A stretch of DNA of 64,000 nucleotides from Noviherbaspirillum pedocola. Its GTDB lineage: Bacteria; Pseudomonadota; Gammaproteobacteria; Burkholderiales; Burkholderiaceae_D. The stretch lies in the NCBI RefSeq assembly GCF_016632335.1, contig NZ_JAEPBG010000008.1, forward strand, positions 124,001 through 188,000, written 5' to 3'. Below the pieces are notes generated by a model, which searched no databases, was not told the origin of the DNA, and was given only the letters and a program-made list of their open reading frames with translations. Below are positions 8,413-15,937 of the stretch, piece by piece; the stretch's first letter is position 1; each line of letters opens with the position of its first letter. A program made the translations under genes and the position numbers.

Positions 8413-9441
8413 TCATGGCTTTGGCCGCATCACGCGCAGCACAGGCTGCTTGCCCTTCTGCTTCAAGGGCAGGAAGACTTCATGCGTATCCGGGTTCACG
8501 GCCACCGTATGCGCATTCGAACCGACTCGCACTTCGTCGGCCTTGACCACTTCGTTAGGGCCCACCCTGAAACGGTAGAGGATTCCGGCTTCAGTAGCCA
8601 CATACAGCATCCCCAGGCCCGGGTCGTATGCCAGCACGTCCGGACTACCGCCGACATCAAGCGCTTGCCTTGGCTTCTTTGTTCGCAGGTCCAGGACCAG
8701 CAGCTTGCCATTGCCTTCGCATGCGATGAATGCCAGCCGAAGGAAAGGTTCGATGAGCAGGCCATGATTGCCCGCTGCACCGGGCAGGCGTATCCGCTGC
8801 ATGACGGAGTCTGTGGCCGGATCGATCTCGATCAGCTCGGCGCTGGTCTGCACGTTCACGAAGATGTGCCGCGATACCGGGTCGTATTGAGTGTTGCCAG
8901 CCTCGCCGCCAAGCGGAATCGTCTTCACGCGCCTGTTCGAGCGCACATCGATGACGGTCTCGGCCTTGCCGTACTCATCCGATACATAGAGCTTGTGCAT
9001 GTCGGGCGCATAGGCCAAACCATCCGGATACTTCCCTGCCGGCATGCGCGCGATGATCTGCAACGACGCTGTATCGATGGCGACGACCTCGTTGCTTCCC
9101 GTGGCGCTGGCGTATGCGCGCCCGAGTTCCGGGATGACGAGCACGCCGTGCACATCGCTGACGCCGGCAATGGTGCCGACCACGGACTTGTCCTTCGTAT
9201 CGATCACGACCACGGCGCTGTCTCCGAGATGCGCAATGAAGAGGCGGTTTCGGCTCGCGTCCAGGCTCATGTAATCCCAGCGCGTGGCTCTGCCCGGAAG
9301 CGGATAGTCCTGCACCTGCTGCAACGCGATATGCCCTGGCTCGGCACTGCGGGAGGGTAGCGGCGCCGCGGCCATGAGCATCAGCATGCCAAGGATGGCG
9401 CAAATGACGCGCCGCGAAAGGGCCAAAAGAGAAGTTGCCAT
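8413..9441 (-). CDS. Secreted YVTN-type beta-propeller protein, last gene of chromate operon
   Basis: A 342-residue exported protein. A signal peptide (about 30 residues, ending near PSRSA) is followed by seven or so repeats of the YVTN/cytochrome-d1-like propeller type, for example LYVSDEYGKAETVIDV and LYVATEAGILYRF. Such proteins are periplasmic; many have unknown ligands. The start at 9441 has GGAG 7 nt upstream; a longer frame from 9486 would overlap the previous gene. It lies 20 bp after the outer-membrane protein gene and is the last gene of the leftward chrB-chrA-led operon, so a role in the metal/oxyanion response is inferred from position alone. Confidence 0.75.
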   Translation of the reverse strand: MATSLLALSRRVICAILGMLMLMAAAPLPSRSAEPGHIALQQVQDYPLPGRATRWDYMSLDASRNRLFIAHLGDSAVVVIDTKDKSVVGTIAGVSDVHGVLVIPELGRAYASATGSNEVVAIDTASLQIIARMPAGKYPDGLAYAPDMHKLYVSDEYGKAETVIDVRSNRRVKTIPLGGEAGNTQYDPVSRHIFVNVQTSAELIEIDPATDSVMQRIRLPGAAGNHGLLIEPFLRLAFIACEGNGKLLVLDLRTKKPRQALDVGGSPDVLAYDPGLGMLYVATEAGILYRFRVGPNEVVKADEVRVGSNAHTVAVNPDTHEVFLPLKQKGKQPVLRVMRPKP

Positions 9442-9461
9442 TTCAGGCTCCAGTGAAATCT

Positions 9462-10199
9462 CTAGTGATGCAAGGGAATGCTCCAAGTCAGGCCAAAGCG
9501 AAGCTCGGTGATGCCGTATGCATCCGAGTGCGCCTTGCGCAAGCCGAAGTCGAAGGAGAGCTTGTCGCTAACGGTCCAAACCACGCCCGCCAGCGCAGCA
9601 TTCGTGTATCCGCCAGCGGCATCCCGGCTGGCGAACATTTCAAATACGGGTCGGGCAAGGCCGAAGCGCGGGCCAACCACGATGGCGTCCAGGGACCTCT
9701 CCCAGTCGCCTTCCCGATTCTTCGCCAGCGCGGCGTTGAAGTGGACCGCCGTTGCACCCCAGCGCTGGGAAAGAATGCCGGTACAGACCGCGCCAGTGCG
9801 CTCGCCGGCAAACGTTGGCAGCAGGATGCCGCATTCGCTTGCGATGCTTGGACCGGCGGCATCCTGCATGGCGCCGGGACGGTGAACCTGCTTGAGCGAT
9901 ATTGCCGCGTCCTGCAGGCTTGTGCGCGGCATGCCCGCTTCCGGATGGATGCGGTTGCGCACACGGCCTTCCACCACGAGTTCGCTCTCGTGTTCCAGGC
10001 CAAGGTTGAACACCGCTGCCGGAGCGATCACGGATGTCTGCGAGCCTTCGCGCAAATAGCCGGCGTAGCCGAACTCCAGTTCCATGATGCCCGGCGCGGC
10101 AACGTCGGCATCTGTCCCATCGAAGGGCCGCAATGCGTGCGCCGGCGTGGCCGCAACGGCACTCAGCATGGCGAAGCAGAAAATTGCTTTCGTATCCAT
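9462..10199 (-). CDS. Predicted outer-membrane beta-barrel protein (MetA-like transporter family)
   Basis: A 245-residue protein with a cleavable signal peptide (MDTKAIFCFAMLSAVAATPAHA). The mature part alternates polar and hydrophobic residues in strands (GIMELEFGYAGYL, ELRFGLTWSIPLHH) and ends in an aromatic-rich strand, as outer-membrane barrels do. It resembles the small phenol-degradation MetA-like barrel group. Two Cys (SECGILL and AVCTGIL) may pair. It is the fourth gene of the chrB-led operon; the 90-bp gap from the DUF1259 gene is the largest in the operon. Substrate unknown. Confidence 0.65.
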   Translation of the reverse strand: MDTKAIFCFAMLSAVAATPAHALRPFDGTDADVAAPGIMELEFGYAGYLREGSQTSVIAPAAVFNLGLEHESELVVEGRVRNRIHPEAGMPRTSLQDAAISLKQVHRPGAMQDAAGPSIASECGILLPTFAGERTGAVCTGILSQRWGATAVHFNAALAKNREGDWERSLDAIVVGPRFGLARPVFEMFASRDAAGGYTNAALAGVVWTVSDKLSFDFGLRKAHSDAYGITELRFGLTWSIPLHH

Positions 10200-10289
10200 C
10201 CGCCGAACCGTTCTCGTCAGATGACAGCCCCCGGAACGATGGCGGCATCGCAGGACGATGCGCCAGGTCCGGGCAAGTTTTCGCGTCAG

Positions 10290-11198
10290 CTATCTGGATG
10301 CCGTCTTCGTTGATGTCAGGTCGATCGCGCCCCGCACCGCTTTGGCGAGGTCCTGCGCCTTGCCCTGCCCCCAGTAATGCAGGAATATCAGCCGGGGCTC
10401 TTCCCCTGTCATGTGCTGGTGTATCGCCACGATATGAATGCCGGCGCCGCTCAGCAATTTCAGCACGGGCTGCAGTTCCTTCTCCAGCACGGCGAAGTCG
10501 CCATCGACCAGGGCCTGCTCATCCGTTCCGGCGAACCCGGCCCAGGTGTTGACGCCCATGGCATCGCCCGCGGTGACGCCATGCATCTTCACCGGGCGGC
10601 CGAAGGACACCTTGAACATTCCATTATTGGCTTCGCCCTTCTTGCCGAAAATGCTTTCAAGGGGAGCGCCGCTGATGCGGCTTTCCGCCGGCACCGGAGG
10701 CATTGCGTACCTTGTCGCGGGAGCGGCCTGGCCCGAACGCACCCCGTCCGGCGCATCGAGCACCTTCCTGACCGCCGCGGCCATCTTGCCGGCATCCCCC
10801 ATGCCGCTGATATGCATGAAGTACAGACGTGGCTGCTCGAAGAAGAAATGGTTGTGCAGCGCTGTGACTTCCAGGCCGTTTTCCAGGGCAGCCTGCATCG
10901 CCGGCGCGACTTCATCCTCGTAGAGCACGTTGTCGCCCATCACCATCACCCGACTGTTTCCCATCGATGTGAAAGCGGCGTAAGAGCTTGTGCCGAGAAA
11001 TGGCGGAAGCTTCCATCCATCCACGCTGGCCAGATCGGCGCGTGGCTTGGAGACCTTGTAGACATGCTCGGCGGCGTTATAGCTTCCTTTCATGCCGATC
11101 GCCTTTTCGATGGGCGACGTGTCGAATGCAGGCGTCTGCGCTGAGACCAGGGCCGCCATCGACACCGATGCGGCGCACACAACAATGCGCGAAAACAT
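10290..11198 (-). CDS. Secreted protein with two DUF1259 (LppY/LpqO) repeats
   Basis: A 302-residue exported protein (signal peptide ending near LVSAQ). It holds two homologous DUF1259 units. Each carries the same core: ALHNHFFFEQPRLYFMHISG in the first and AIHQHMTGEEPRLIFLHYWG in the second. The matched H-x-H and downstream His, plus the Glu-x-Pro-Arg, look like duplicated metal- or ligand-binding sites. The biochemical role of DUF1259 is not established. The start at 11198 has GGAAGGAG 7 nt upstream. It sits 17 bp after chrA, so co-transcription with chromate resistance is very likely. Confidence 0.8.
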   Translation of the reverse strand: MFSRIVVCAASVSMAALVSAQTPAFDTSPIEKAIGMKGSYNAAEHVYKVSKPRADLASVDGWKLPPFLGTSSYAAFTSMGNSRVMVMGDNVLYEDEVAPAMQAALENGLEVTALHNHFFFEQPRLYFMHISGMGDAGKMAAAVRKVLDAPDGVRSGQAAPATRYAMPPVPAESRISGAPLESIFGKKGEANNGMFKVSFGRPVKMHGVTAGDAMGVNTWAGFAGTDEQALVDGDFAVLEKELQPVLKLLSGAGIHIVAIHQHMTGEEPRLIFLHYWGQGKAQDLAKAVRGAIDLTSTKTASR

Positions 11199-11215
11199 GG
11201 CAATACTCCTTCCAG

Positions 11216-12388
11216 TCAGGCGCGCAGCAGCGGGTACAGGACGAGTCCTGCGAGCGCTGCCGCGACGATGATGGCCGGCTCCTGCAGCTTTTTGAAACGC
11301 CACAGCAACACGACCGTGACAAGGGCAAGCAAGGCAGTGGGAATATCGATAATGGACCTCCTGGCCAGCACGATGACCGACCCTGTAATGGCGCCGATGG
11401 CGGCCGCCGTGATGCCGTCGACGAAGGCAAGCACGCCGGGCAGACGTCCGTACTTCTTGAAGTACGGCGCGGGAATGACAGTGAACAGATAGCAGGGAAT
11501 GAAGGTCGCCAGCGCGGCGACGCAGGCGCCGGGCAGCCCTGCAATCAGATAGCCGATGAAGCCGACCGTGATGACCACCGGTCCGGGCGTGATCATCGCC
11601 ACGGCAACGGCATCCACGAACTGCCTGTCGTTGAGCCAGTGATTGTCGGCGACGACGCCGCCGTACAGGAACGGCACGATGGCCAGGCCTGAGCCGAAGA
11701 CGAAGGCTCCCGCCTTCGCGAAGAAGATGCCGATCTGTGCAAGCAGGGAAACGTCCATCGCCCCGATCAGGCTGCCCGCCATCGGCGCCTGGGTCAGCGC
11801 CGCGGCCTGGACGCTGCCACGGGCGAGCCACTTCGGCGGCGCGCGCAGCAGCCACACCAGAATGCCGGACGCAATGAACATCCAGGCAAGCTCGGACTCG
11901 GTGATCACGGTCACTACGACCAGCAGCAGGTAGATCGCCCAGAGCAGCCTGTCGCTGCCTATGCTTTTCTGCGTGAGCTTCTTCGCACTCATCGCGATGA
12001 TGCCGATGACTGCGGCGCCAACGCCATAGAACACCGCCTGCATCCACGGCAAACCGTTGAAGCGCACATAAGCCCAGCCCAGCGCGAGCACCATCAGGAA
12101 GGAAGGAAGTACGAAGGCAATGCCAGCCAGCGTGGCGCCGAGCACGCGGTAATGGACATAACCCATGTAGATGCCGAGCTGCGCTGCCAAGGGGCCTGGC
12201 GCTATCTGCGCCAGCGCCAAGCCTTCCTTGTAGTCTTCCTGGCTGATCCATTCGCGTTCTTCGACCAAGTCACGCTGCATGTAGCCGACAAGAGCCACCG
12301 GTCCGCCGAAACCCAGCGTTCCGAGGCGCAGCATGTACCGGACCATTTGCCACAAGGTGTATCGCGGCCCTGCCGTGGTCTCGCTCAT
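11216..12388 (-). CDS. chrA: Chromate efflux transporter ChrA
   Basis: A 390-residue inner-membrane protein of the CHR superfamily, long (two-domain) form. Both halves carry the family motif: LGTLGFGGPVALVGYMQRDLV with APGPLAAQ in the first, and FGSGLAIVPF with TPGPVVITVGFIGY in the second. It has about ten membrane segments. ChrA expels chromate using the proton-motive force. It overlaps chrB by one base (TGATG), which implies translational coupling. Function is well supported for the family. Confidence 0.93.
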   Translation of the reverse strand: MSETTAGPRYTLWQMVRYMLRLGTLGFGGPVALVGYMQRDLVEEREWISQEDYKEGLALAQIAPGPLAAQLGIYMGYVHYRVLGATLAGIAFVLPSFLMVLALGWAYVRFNGLPWMQAVFYGVGAAVIGIIAMSAKKLTQKSIGSDRLLWAIYLLLVVVTVITESELAWMFIASGILVWLLRAPPKWLARGSVQAAALTQAPMAGSLIGAMDVSLLAQIGIFFAKAGAFVFGSGLAIVPFLYGGVVADNHWLNDRQFVDAVAVAMITPGPVVITVGFIGYLIAGLPGACVAALATFIPCYLFTVIPAPYFKKYGRLPGVLAFVDGITAAAIGAITGSVIVLARRSIIDIPTALLALVTVVLLWRFKKLQEPAIIVAAALAGLVLYPLLRA

Positions 12389-13347
12389 CAGGAGTCCTTT
12401 TTACCGTAATGCATATGCAGCGAATCCAGCACCGCACCCATTTCCTTGAGCAGCGCATCGTCGTCGGGAAGCCGCGACCTTGCGCCCGACAGAATGGCTT
12501 CGAAGCCGGCTGCCTCAGAGTTTGCGCTGCCGCCGACGTCCAGCGCATGCACCAGCGCGCCCAGATGCGCCAGGCCCGGATCTTCCTCGAGTCCGAAGCT
12601 TGCCAGCAGCACTTCGAAGCTCACCTTGTCGCCGATGTGGGTAAAGGCCGCGCCGTCGAAATCGAATCCCAGCGCCTCCTGCGGGCAGTCGGCGGGCGTG
12701 TCGAGCCAGAGGAAACGCGCGTTGGGGTCGATGAAACGGCGTATCAGCCAGGCGCTGGCGACCCGGTCGACCCACAGATGGCGGCGCGTGGCCCAGGTGC
12801 GGCCCTGGTAATTTGCTGCGGACAGCCGCGCAATGGCGCGCTGCGCGGCGTGCGGCTCGCCCGGCGAGAGCAGCGCATTGGCTGCATCTTCGTAGTCCGC
12901 CCAGGCGGTCTGCGCGCTCAGCGAAGCCGCATTGGGGAAAAAATCCAGGCGCCGCAGCGTATCCCAGTCCTTGCGCAGGCGCTTCAAGGCCCTGCCTGCC
13001 TCGCCCGGATCCCGGAGGGAAAGCGCTTTCCGCGCTTCGTCCAGGCGGCCGGTAAATGCAGCATAGTCGGCGGAGCGGTCAAAGGAAGCCACGAAAGCCG
13101 CTTCGTCTTCCCTGGAGCGCGCTGCGACTTCCAGCAGCCATGCCTGACCGCCTTCCCGATTCGTCTGGGCGGCCAGTTCCTCCATTGCCGCTGCATGATG
13201 ATCCCGCTCGGGAAGCAGGTAAGCGCCGTCGCGCAGGGGCACGCAACCCATGCCCTTGATCGTGCGCCAAAGCCGCATTCTGGCCGTAGCGCCTGCTGTC
13301 GGGATGCTGGCAATCAGGAGTAACCAGCGCTGCTCGAATTCGTTCAT
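12388..13347 (-). CDS. chrB: Chromate resistance protein ChrB
   Basis: A 319-residue cytoplasmic protein with the ChrB architecture. An N-terminal region (RWLLLIASIPTAGATARMRLWRTIKGMG) resembles the regulatory part, and the C-terminal half (TWATRRHLWVDRVASAWLIRRFIDP with FTHIGDKVSFEVLL) matches the conserved ChrB domain. In other bacteria ChrB acts as a chromate-responsive regulator or enhancer of chrA. The ATG at 13347 has no Shine-Dalgarno site: the 16 bases before it form a palindrome, and the best promoter would put the transcript start at or next to the ATG. A leaderless or autoregulated transcript is therefore inferred. Confidence 0.9.
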   Translation of the reverse strand: MNEFEQRWLLLIASIPTAGATARMRLWRTIKGMGCVPLRDGAYLLPERDHHAAAMEELAAQTNREGGQAWLLEVAARSREDEAAFVASFDRSADYAAFTGRLDEARKALSLRDPGEAGRALKRLRKDWDTLRRLDFFPNAASLSAQTAWADYEDAANALLSPGEPHAAQRAIARLSAANYQGRTWATRRHLWVDRVASAWLIRRFIDPNARFLWLDTPADCPQEALGFDFDGAAFTHIGDKVSFEVLLASFGLEEDPGLAHLGALVHALDVGGSANSEAAGFEAILSGARSRLPDDDALLKEMGAVLDSLHMHYGKKDS

Positions 13348-13394
13348 GTAGAGGAATCTACACTATGCAGCGATATTTACAAATTTCTTTGTAA
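13347..13394 (-). promoter_or_regulatory. Promoter/operator region of the chromate operon with two dyads
   Basis: Two palindromes with 4-bp centres occur: TGTAGA-N4-TCTACA at 13347-13362, touching the chrB start codon, and TTACAAA-N4-TTTGTAA at 13377-13394. Reading leftward, TTGTAA (-35) and TAGATT (-10) are separated by 16 bp and would start transcription about at the chrB ATG. Binding of ChrB here would give autoregulation. This is inferred from position and symmetry. Confidence 0.5.
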
Positions 13395-13518
13395 CGAGGA
13401 ACCGGGACGTTTGCGGCGCTTCGCGCAATACGCATCTACGGTCTTCACCCTATGCTGACTCGGGACGCACGTCCAAGGTGGGTAGTGGAACAAACAGGTA
13501 GGGAAGGAAACGACAGTC

Positions 13519-14571
13519 ATGCACACCGGCGTTTTGTATGCATTTTTCGCCGCCGTCAGCTTCGGCGCGAGCACTCCCTTTGCCAAGCTGCTGGTCGGCC
13601 AAGTGGCGCCGGTCGTGCTGGCAGGACTGCTTTACCTGGGTAGCGGCCTGGGATTGCTGGTCTGGTTTGCGTCGCGCACCATCACCGCCAGCTTGGGAAA
13701 TGCCGACGGTTCACGGCTCACACGGAAAGATTTGCCGTGGCTGGCCGGAGCCATCCTTTTCGGCGGTATCGCGGGCCCGGTGTTGCTGATGCTCGGCCTG
13801 ACACGCCTGCCCGGCTCGGCGGCCTCGCTTCTGCTGAACATGGAAGGCGTGCTGACCTCGCTGCTGGCGTGGTTCGTATTCAGGGAAAACTTCGACCGCC
13901 GGATTCTGCTGGGTATGGTTTTCATCGTGCTCGGCGGCGCAGTCCTTGCGTGGGAAGGAAGACCGGAATTCGGCGCGCCCTGGGGCGCGATCGCGATCGT
14001 CGGCGCCTGCCTGTGCTGGGCGATCGACAACAATCTGACCCGCAACATATCGGCCAGCGATGCAGTGCAAATCGCCGGCATCAAGGGCCTGGTTGCCGGC
14101 GCCGTGAACCTGACTATCGGGTGGAGTTTGGGCATGGCGCTGCCCGCCGCCGGCAATGTCGCCGTCGCCGGCATCGTCGGATTTTGCGGCTATGGTCTTA
14201 GCCTGGTGTTTTTCGTACTGGCTTTGCGCAATCTGGGGACGGCAAGGACCGGCGCCTATTTTTCCATCGCGCCCTTCGTTGGCGCTGCGATTTCGCTGGT
14301 GTTACTCCATGAGGCCCCCGGGCCCGGGTTCTGGATCGCCGGCGCCTTGATGGGAGCCGGAATCTGGCTGCACCTGACCGAGAAGCATGCGCATCCGCAT
14401 ACCCATGAATCAATGCTTCATGCGCACCCGCATACGCATGACGAGCACCATCGGCACGAGCATGATTTCCCATGGGATGGACAGGAACCGCATGCGCACC
14501 CGCACCGGCACGAGGTGATGACGCATAGCCATGCGCATGTCCCGGATATTCATCATCGGCACGAGCATTAA
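13519..14571 (+). CDS. DMT/EamA family transporter with histidine-rich metal-binding-like tail
   Basis: A 350-residue protein. Residues 1-287 are a ten-helix EamA/DMT transporter (two EamA halves; FFAAVSFGASTPFAKLL at the start). Residues 288-350 form a cytoplasmic-like tail with over 20 His arranged as HAHPHTH, HHRHEH and HSHAH repeats. Such tails bind Zn, Ni or Co in other transporters, so a metal-linked substrate or metal sensing is inferred. The start has GGAAGGA upstream. It is divergent from chrB with about 170 bp between, consistent with a shared metal-stress theme. Confidence 0.82.
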   Translation: MHTGVLYAFFAAVSFGASTPFAKLLVGQVAPVVLAGLLYLGSGLGLLVWFASRTITASLGNADGSRLTRKDLPWLAGAILFGGIAGPVLLMLGLTRLPGSAASLLLNMEGVLTSLLAWFVFRENFDRRILLGMVFIVLGGAVLAWEGRPEFGAPWGAIAIVGACLCWAIDNNLTRNISASDAVQIAGIKGLVAGAVNLTIGWSLGMALPAAGNVAVAGIVGFCGYGLSLVFFVLALRNLGTARTGAYFSIAPFVGAAISLVLLHEAPGPGFWIAGALMGAGIWLHLTEKHAHPHTHESMLHAHPHTHDEHHRHEHDFPWDGQEPHAHPHRHEVMTHSHAHVPDIHHRHEH

Positions 14572-14681
14572 AGGCTACTGTCAATGATCCGGGAAATTGT
14601 TGCATTCTCGTATGCAATGCAGGGAAAGGACCGGAACGCTGGAAAACCGAAGCTTTTCTTTCTTTGCTCATCCATGCACGC

Positions 14682-14713
14682 AAAAAGAAAATGCCGGCGT
14701 GGCAGCCGGCATT
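14682..14713 (-). terminator. Intrinsic terminator of the leftward secreted-protein gene
   Basis: On the minus strand, the stem AATGCCGGC / GCCGGCATT with a 6-nt loop (14690-14713) is followed by TTTCTTTTTG. It lies 20 bp past the stop of the gene at 14733-15296. This is a typical Rho-independent terminator. Confidence 0.85.
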
Positions 14714-14732
14714 ATTTGAGGCGAAAGCGGAA

Positions 14733-15296
14733 TCAGTAATTGATCGTACCGACCGCATTCAACATCCCCTGCGAGGTCCCGTTGAGAAAATTGACAGTTT
14801 CCGAGCCAGAAATGGTGCCGACTCCCGAGGCACGGGCGAAACGACCTGTGCCGCCAGTAATAATAAATTGCGTTGATCCATTGAATTTATAAACCGGCAA
14901 TACGACTGAATTCGCAGGATCGAGATTCAGATAACCGGTGTACTTCGCCATGATGGAATCGCCGCCGGGACCAGTCAGAATGAAATAGCCGTTCTGGAAG
15001 GTTAGTGTCAGGGGGGGCTGAGCGCCGTCGGTTTGCACGCAATCCGTCGAAGCCATGCCGACCGGGACAGGGGCGCCATTCGGGCTTTTTGCGAAAACAT
15101 TTGAAGTACCGGTGCCCGCGCCTACACCTGCAGCCTGACCCGGGCATAACGGGTTACCCATAACCAATTGCTCGGTCGTATTGATGGTGGCACTAAATTG
15201 CTGCGATTGCCCCGCATGGGCATTTCCTGCTGCAATTGCGCAAACCAGGGCTGCGCCAATTGCACCGGTTTGAAAAAGCGTTTTTCCTTTTTGCAT
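14733..15296 (-). CDS. Secreted hypothetical protein
   Basis: A 187-residue protein with a signal peptide (MQKGKTLFQTGAIGAALVCAIAAGNAHA). The mature part is Gly/Thr/Asn-rich and beta-structured. The late segment IITGGTGRFARASGVGTISGS resembles the small secreted barrel proteins related to the allene-oxide-cyclase-like fold, but I would not assign a function. Two Cys (NPLCPG, STDCVQ) could pair. It has its own terminator and a long AT-rich upstream region, so it is probably monocistronic. Confidence 0.65.
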   Translation of the reverse strand: MQKGKTLFQTGAIGAALVCAIAAGNAHAGQSQQFSATINTTEQLVMGNPLCPGQAAGVGAGTGTSNVFAKSPNGAPVPVGMASTDCVQTDGAQPPLTLTFQNGYFILTGPGGDSIMAKYTGYLNLDPANSVVLPVYKFNGSTQFIITGGTGRFARASGVGTISGSETVNFLNGTSQGMLNAVGTINY

Positions 15297-15696
15297 GAGT
15301 AATCCTAAATAAACTCATCAGTAATAATCGTGGGGCACAAGTGTAGGCGAGACCATGCTGAAAAGAAGTTCATATAGAAAAACTGTTTGTAGTTTTCACC
15401 CGGGAATTTGCTTTTAATGATCGATATCAACTCTAACTGTTACCAATTACAACATTCATTTCTGTGATTCATTGAATTTTCGCAACATATCCTGAATTAC
15501 GGCTTCGTGTTTCAAATTGGAAAAGTGGATGCAATTTCGATTTGCGAAACGAATAGTTTTCGAAAAAACGAAACAGACGCGGCGTTTGCGGAACCATCAG
15601 CTATCACAGCCATCAGATACTGTACGCATATACAGTTATGCAATTGCATGTCGGGCCTCGCTGCCTGGCGTCTTATCCATCGATCACGGAGCCATC
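15297..15696. other. AT-rich intergenic region carrying divergent promoters and a LexA-type box
   Basis: About 400 bp, clearly AT-richer than the flanks. It separates the leftward secreted-protein gene from the rightward DUF3072 gene. It contains the SOS-type box at 15618-15637. No convincing ORF; a longer frame from 15517 is only an upstream extension of the DUF3072 gene. Confidence 0.5.
15618..15637. promoter_or_regulatory. LexA (SOS) box-like operator
   Basis: TACTGTACGCATATACAGTT contains CTGT-N8-ACAG exactly, with flanking TA and TT and an AT-rich centre. It agrees closely with the gamma/betaproteobacterial LexA consensus. It lies 60 bp before the DUF3072 start codon, where it could overlap the promoter. 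Confidence 0.7.
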
Positions 15697-15927
15697 ATGA
15701 GCAAACAGGAACAGAAACCCGCAACTGGCGATAACACGATCAAGGATCCGAAGGACTGGACTACTGGCGACGAGCCAATGACCGGCGCACAAAAGTCCTA
15801 CCTGAAGACTCTGTCCGAAGAAGCGCACCTGGAATCCGAGGAAGACCTGACCAAGGCCGAAGCCTCCGAGCGCATCGACGAGCTACGCAAGGAAACGGGA
15901 CGCGACAAGCCGCAGAAGGGGCATTGA
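15697..15927 (+). CDS. DUF3072 small protein, possibly SOS-controlled
   Basis: A 76-residue, highly charged, soluble protein. The central part (PMTGAQKSYLKTLSEEAH followed by LTKAEASERIDELRKETG) is the DUF3072 signature: a short helix-hairpin with a SAP-like look. The start at 15697 has GGAG 7 nt upstream. Function is unknown for the family. The LexA-type box upstream suggests induction by DNA damage. It is convergent with the methylglyoxal-synthase-like gene, 10 bp apart. Confidence 0.8.
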   Translation: MSKQEQKPATGDNTIKDPKDWTTGDEPMTGAQKSYLKTLSEEAHLESEEDLTKAEASERIDELRKETGRDKPQKGH

Positions 15928-15937
15928 TTCCGAAAGT

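Noticed and set aside
7180-9360. 726-codon plus-strand frame spanning the antiporter and the propeller gene
   Set aside because: Out-of-frame Gly/Arg-rich sequence crossing two real genes; not protein-like.
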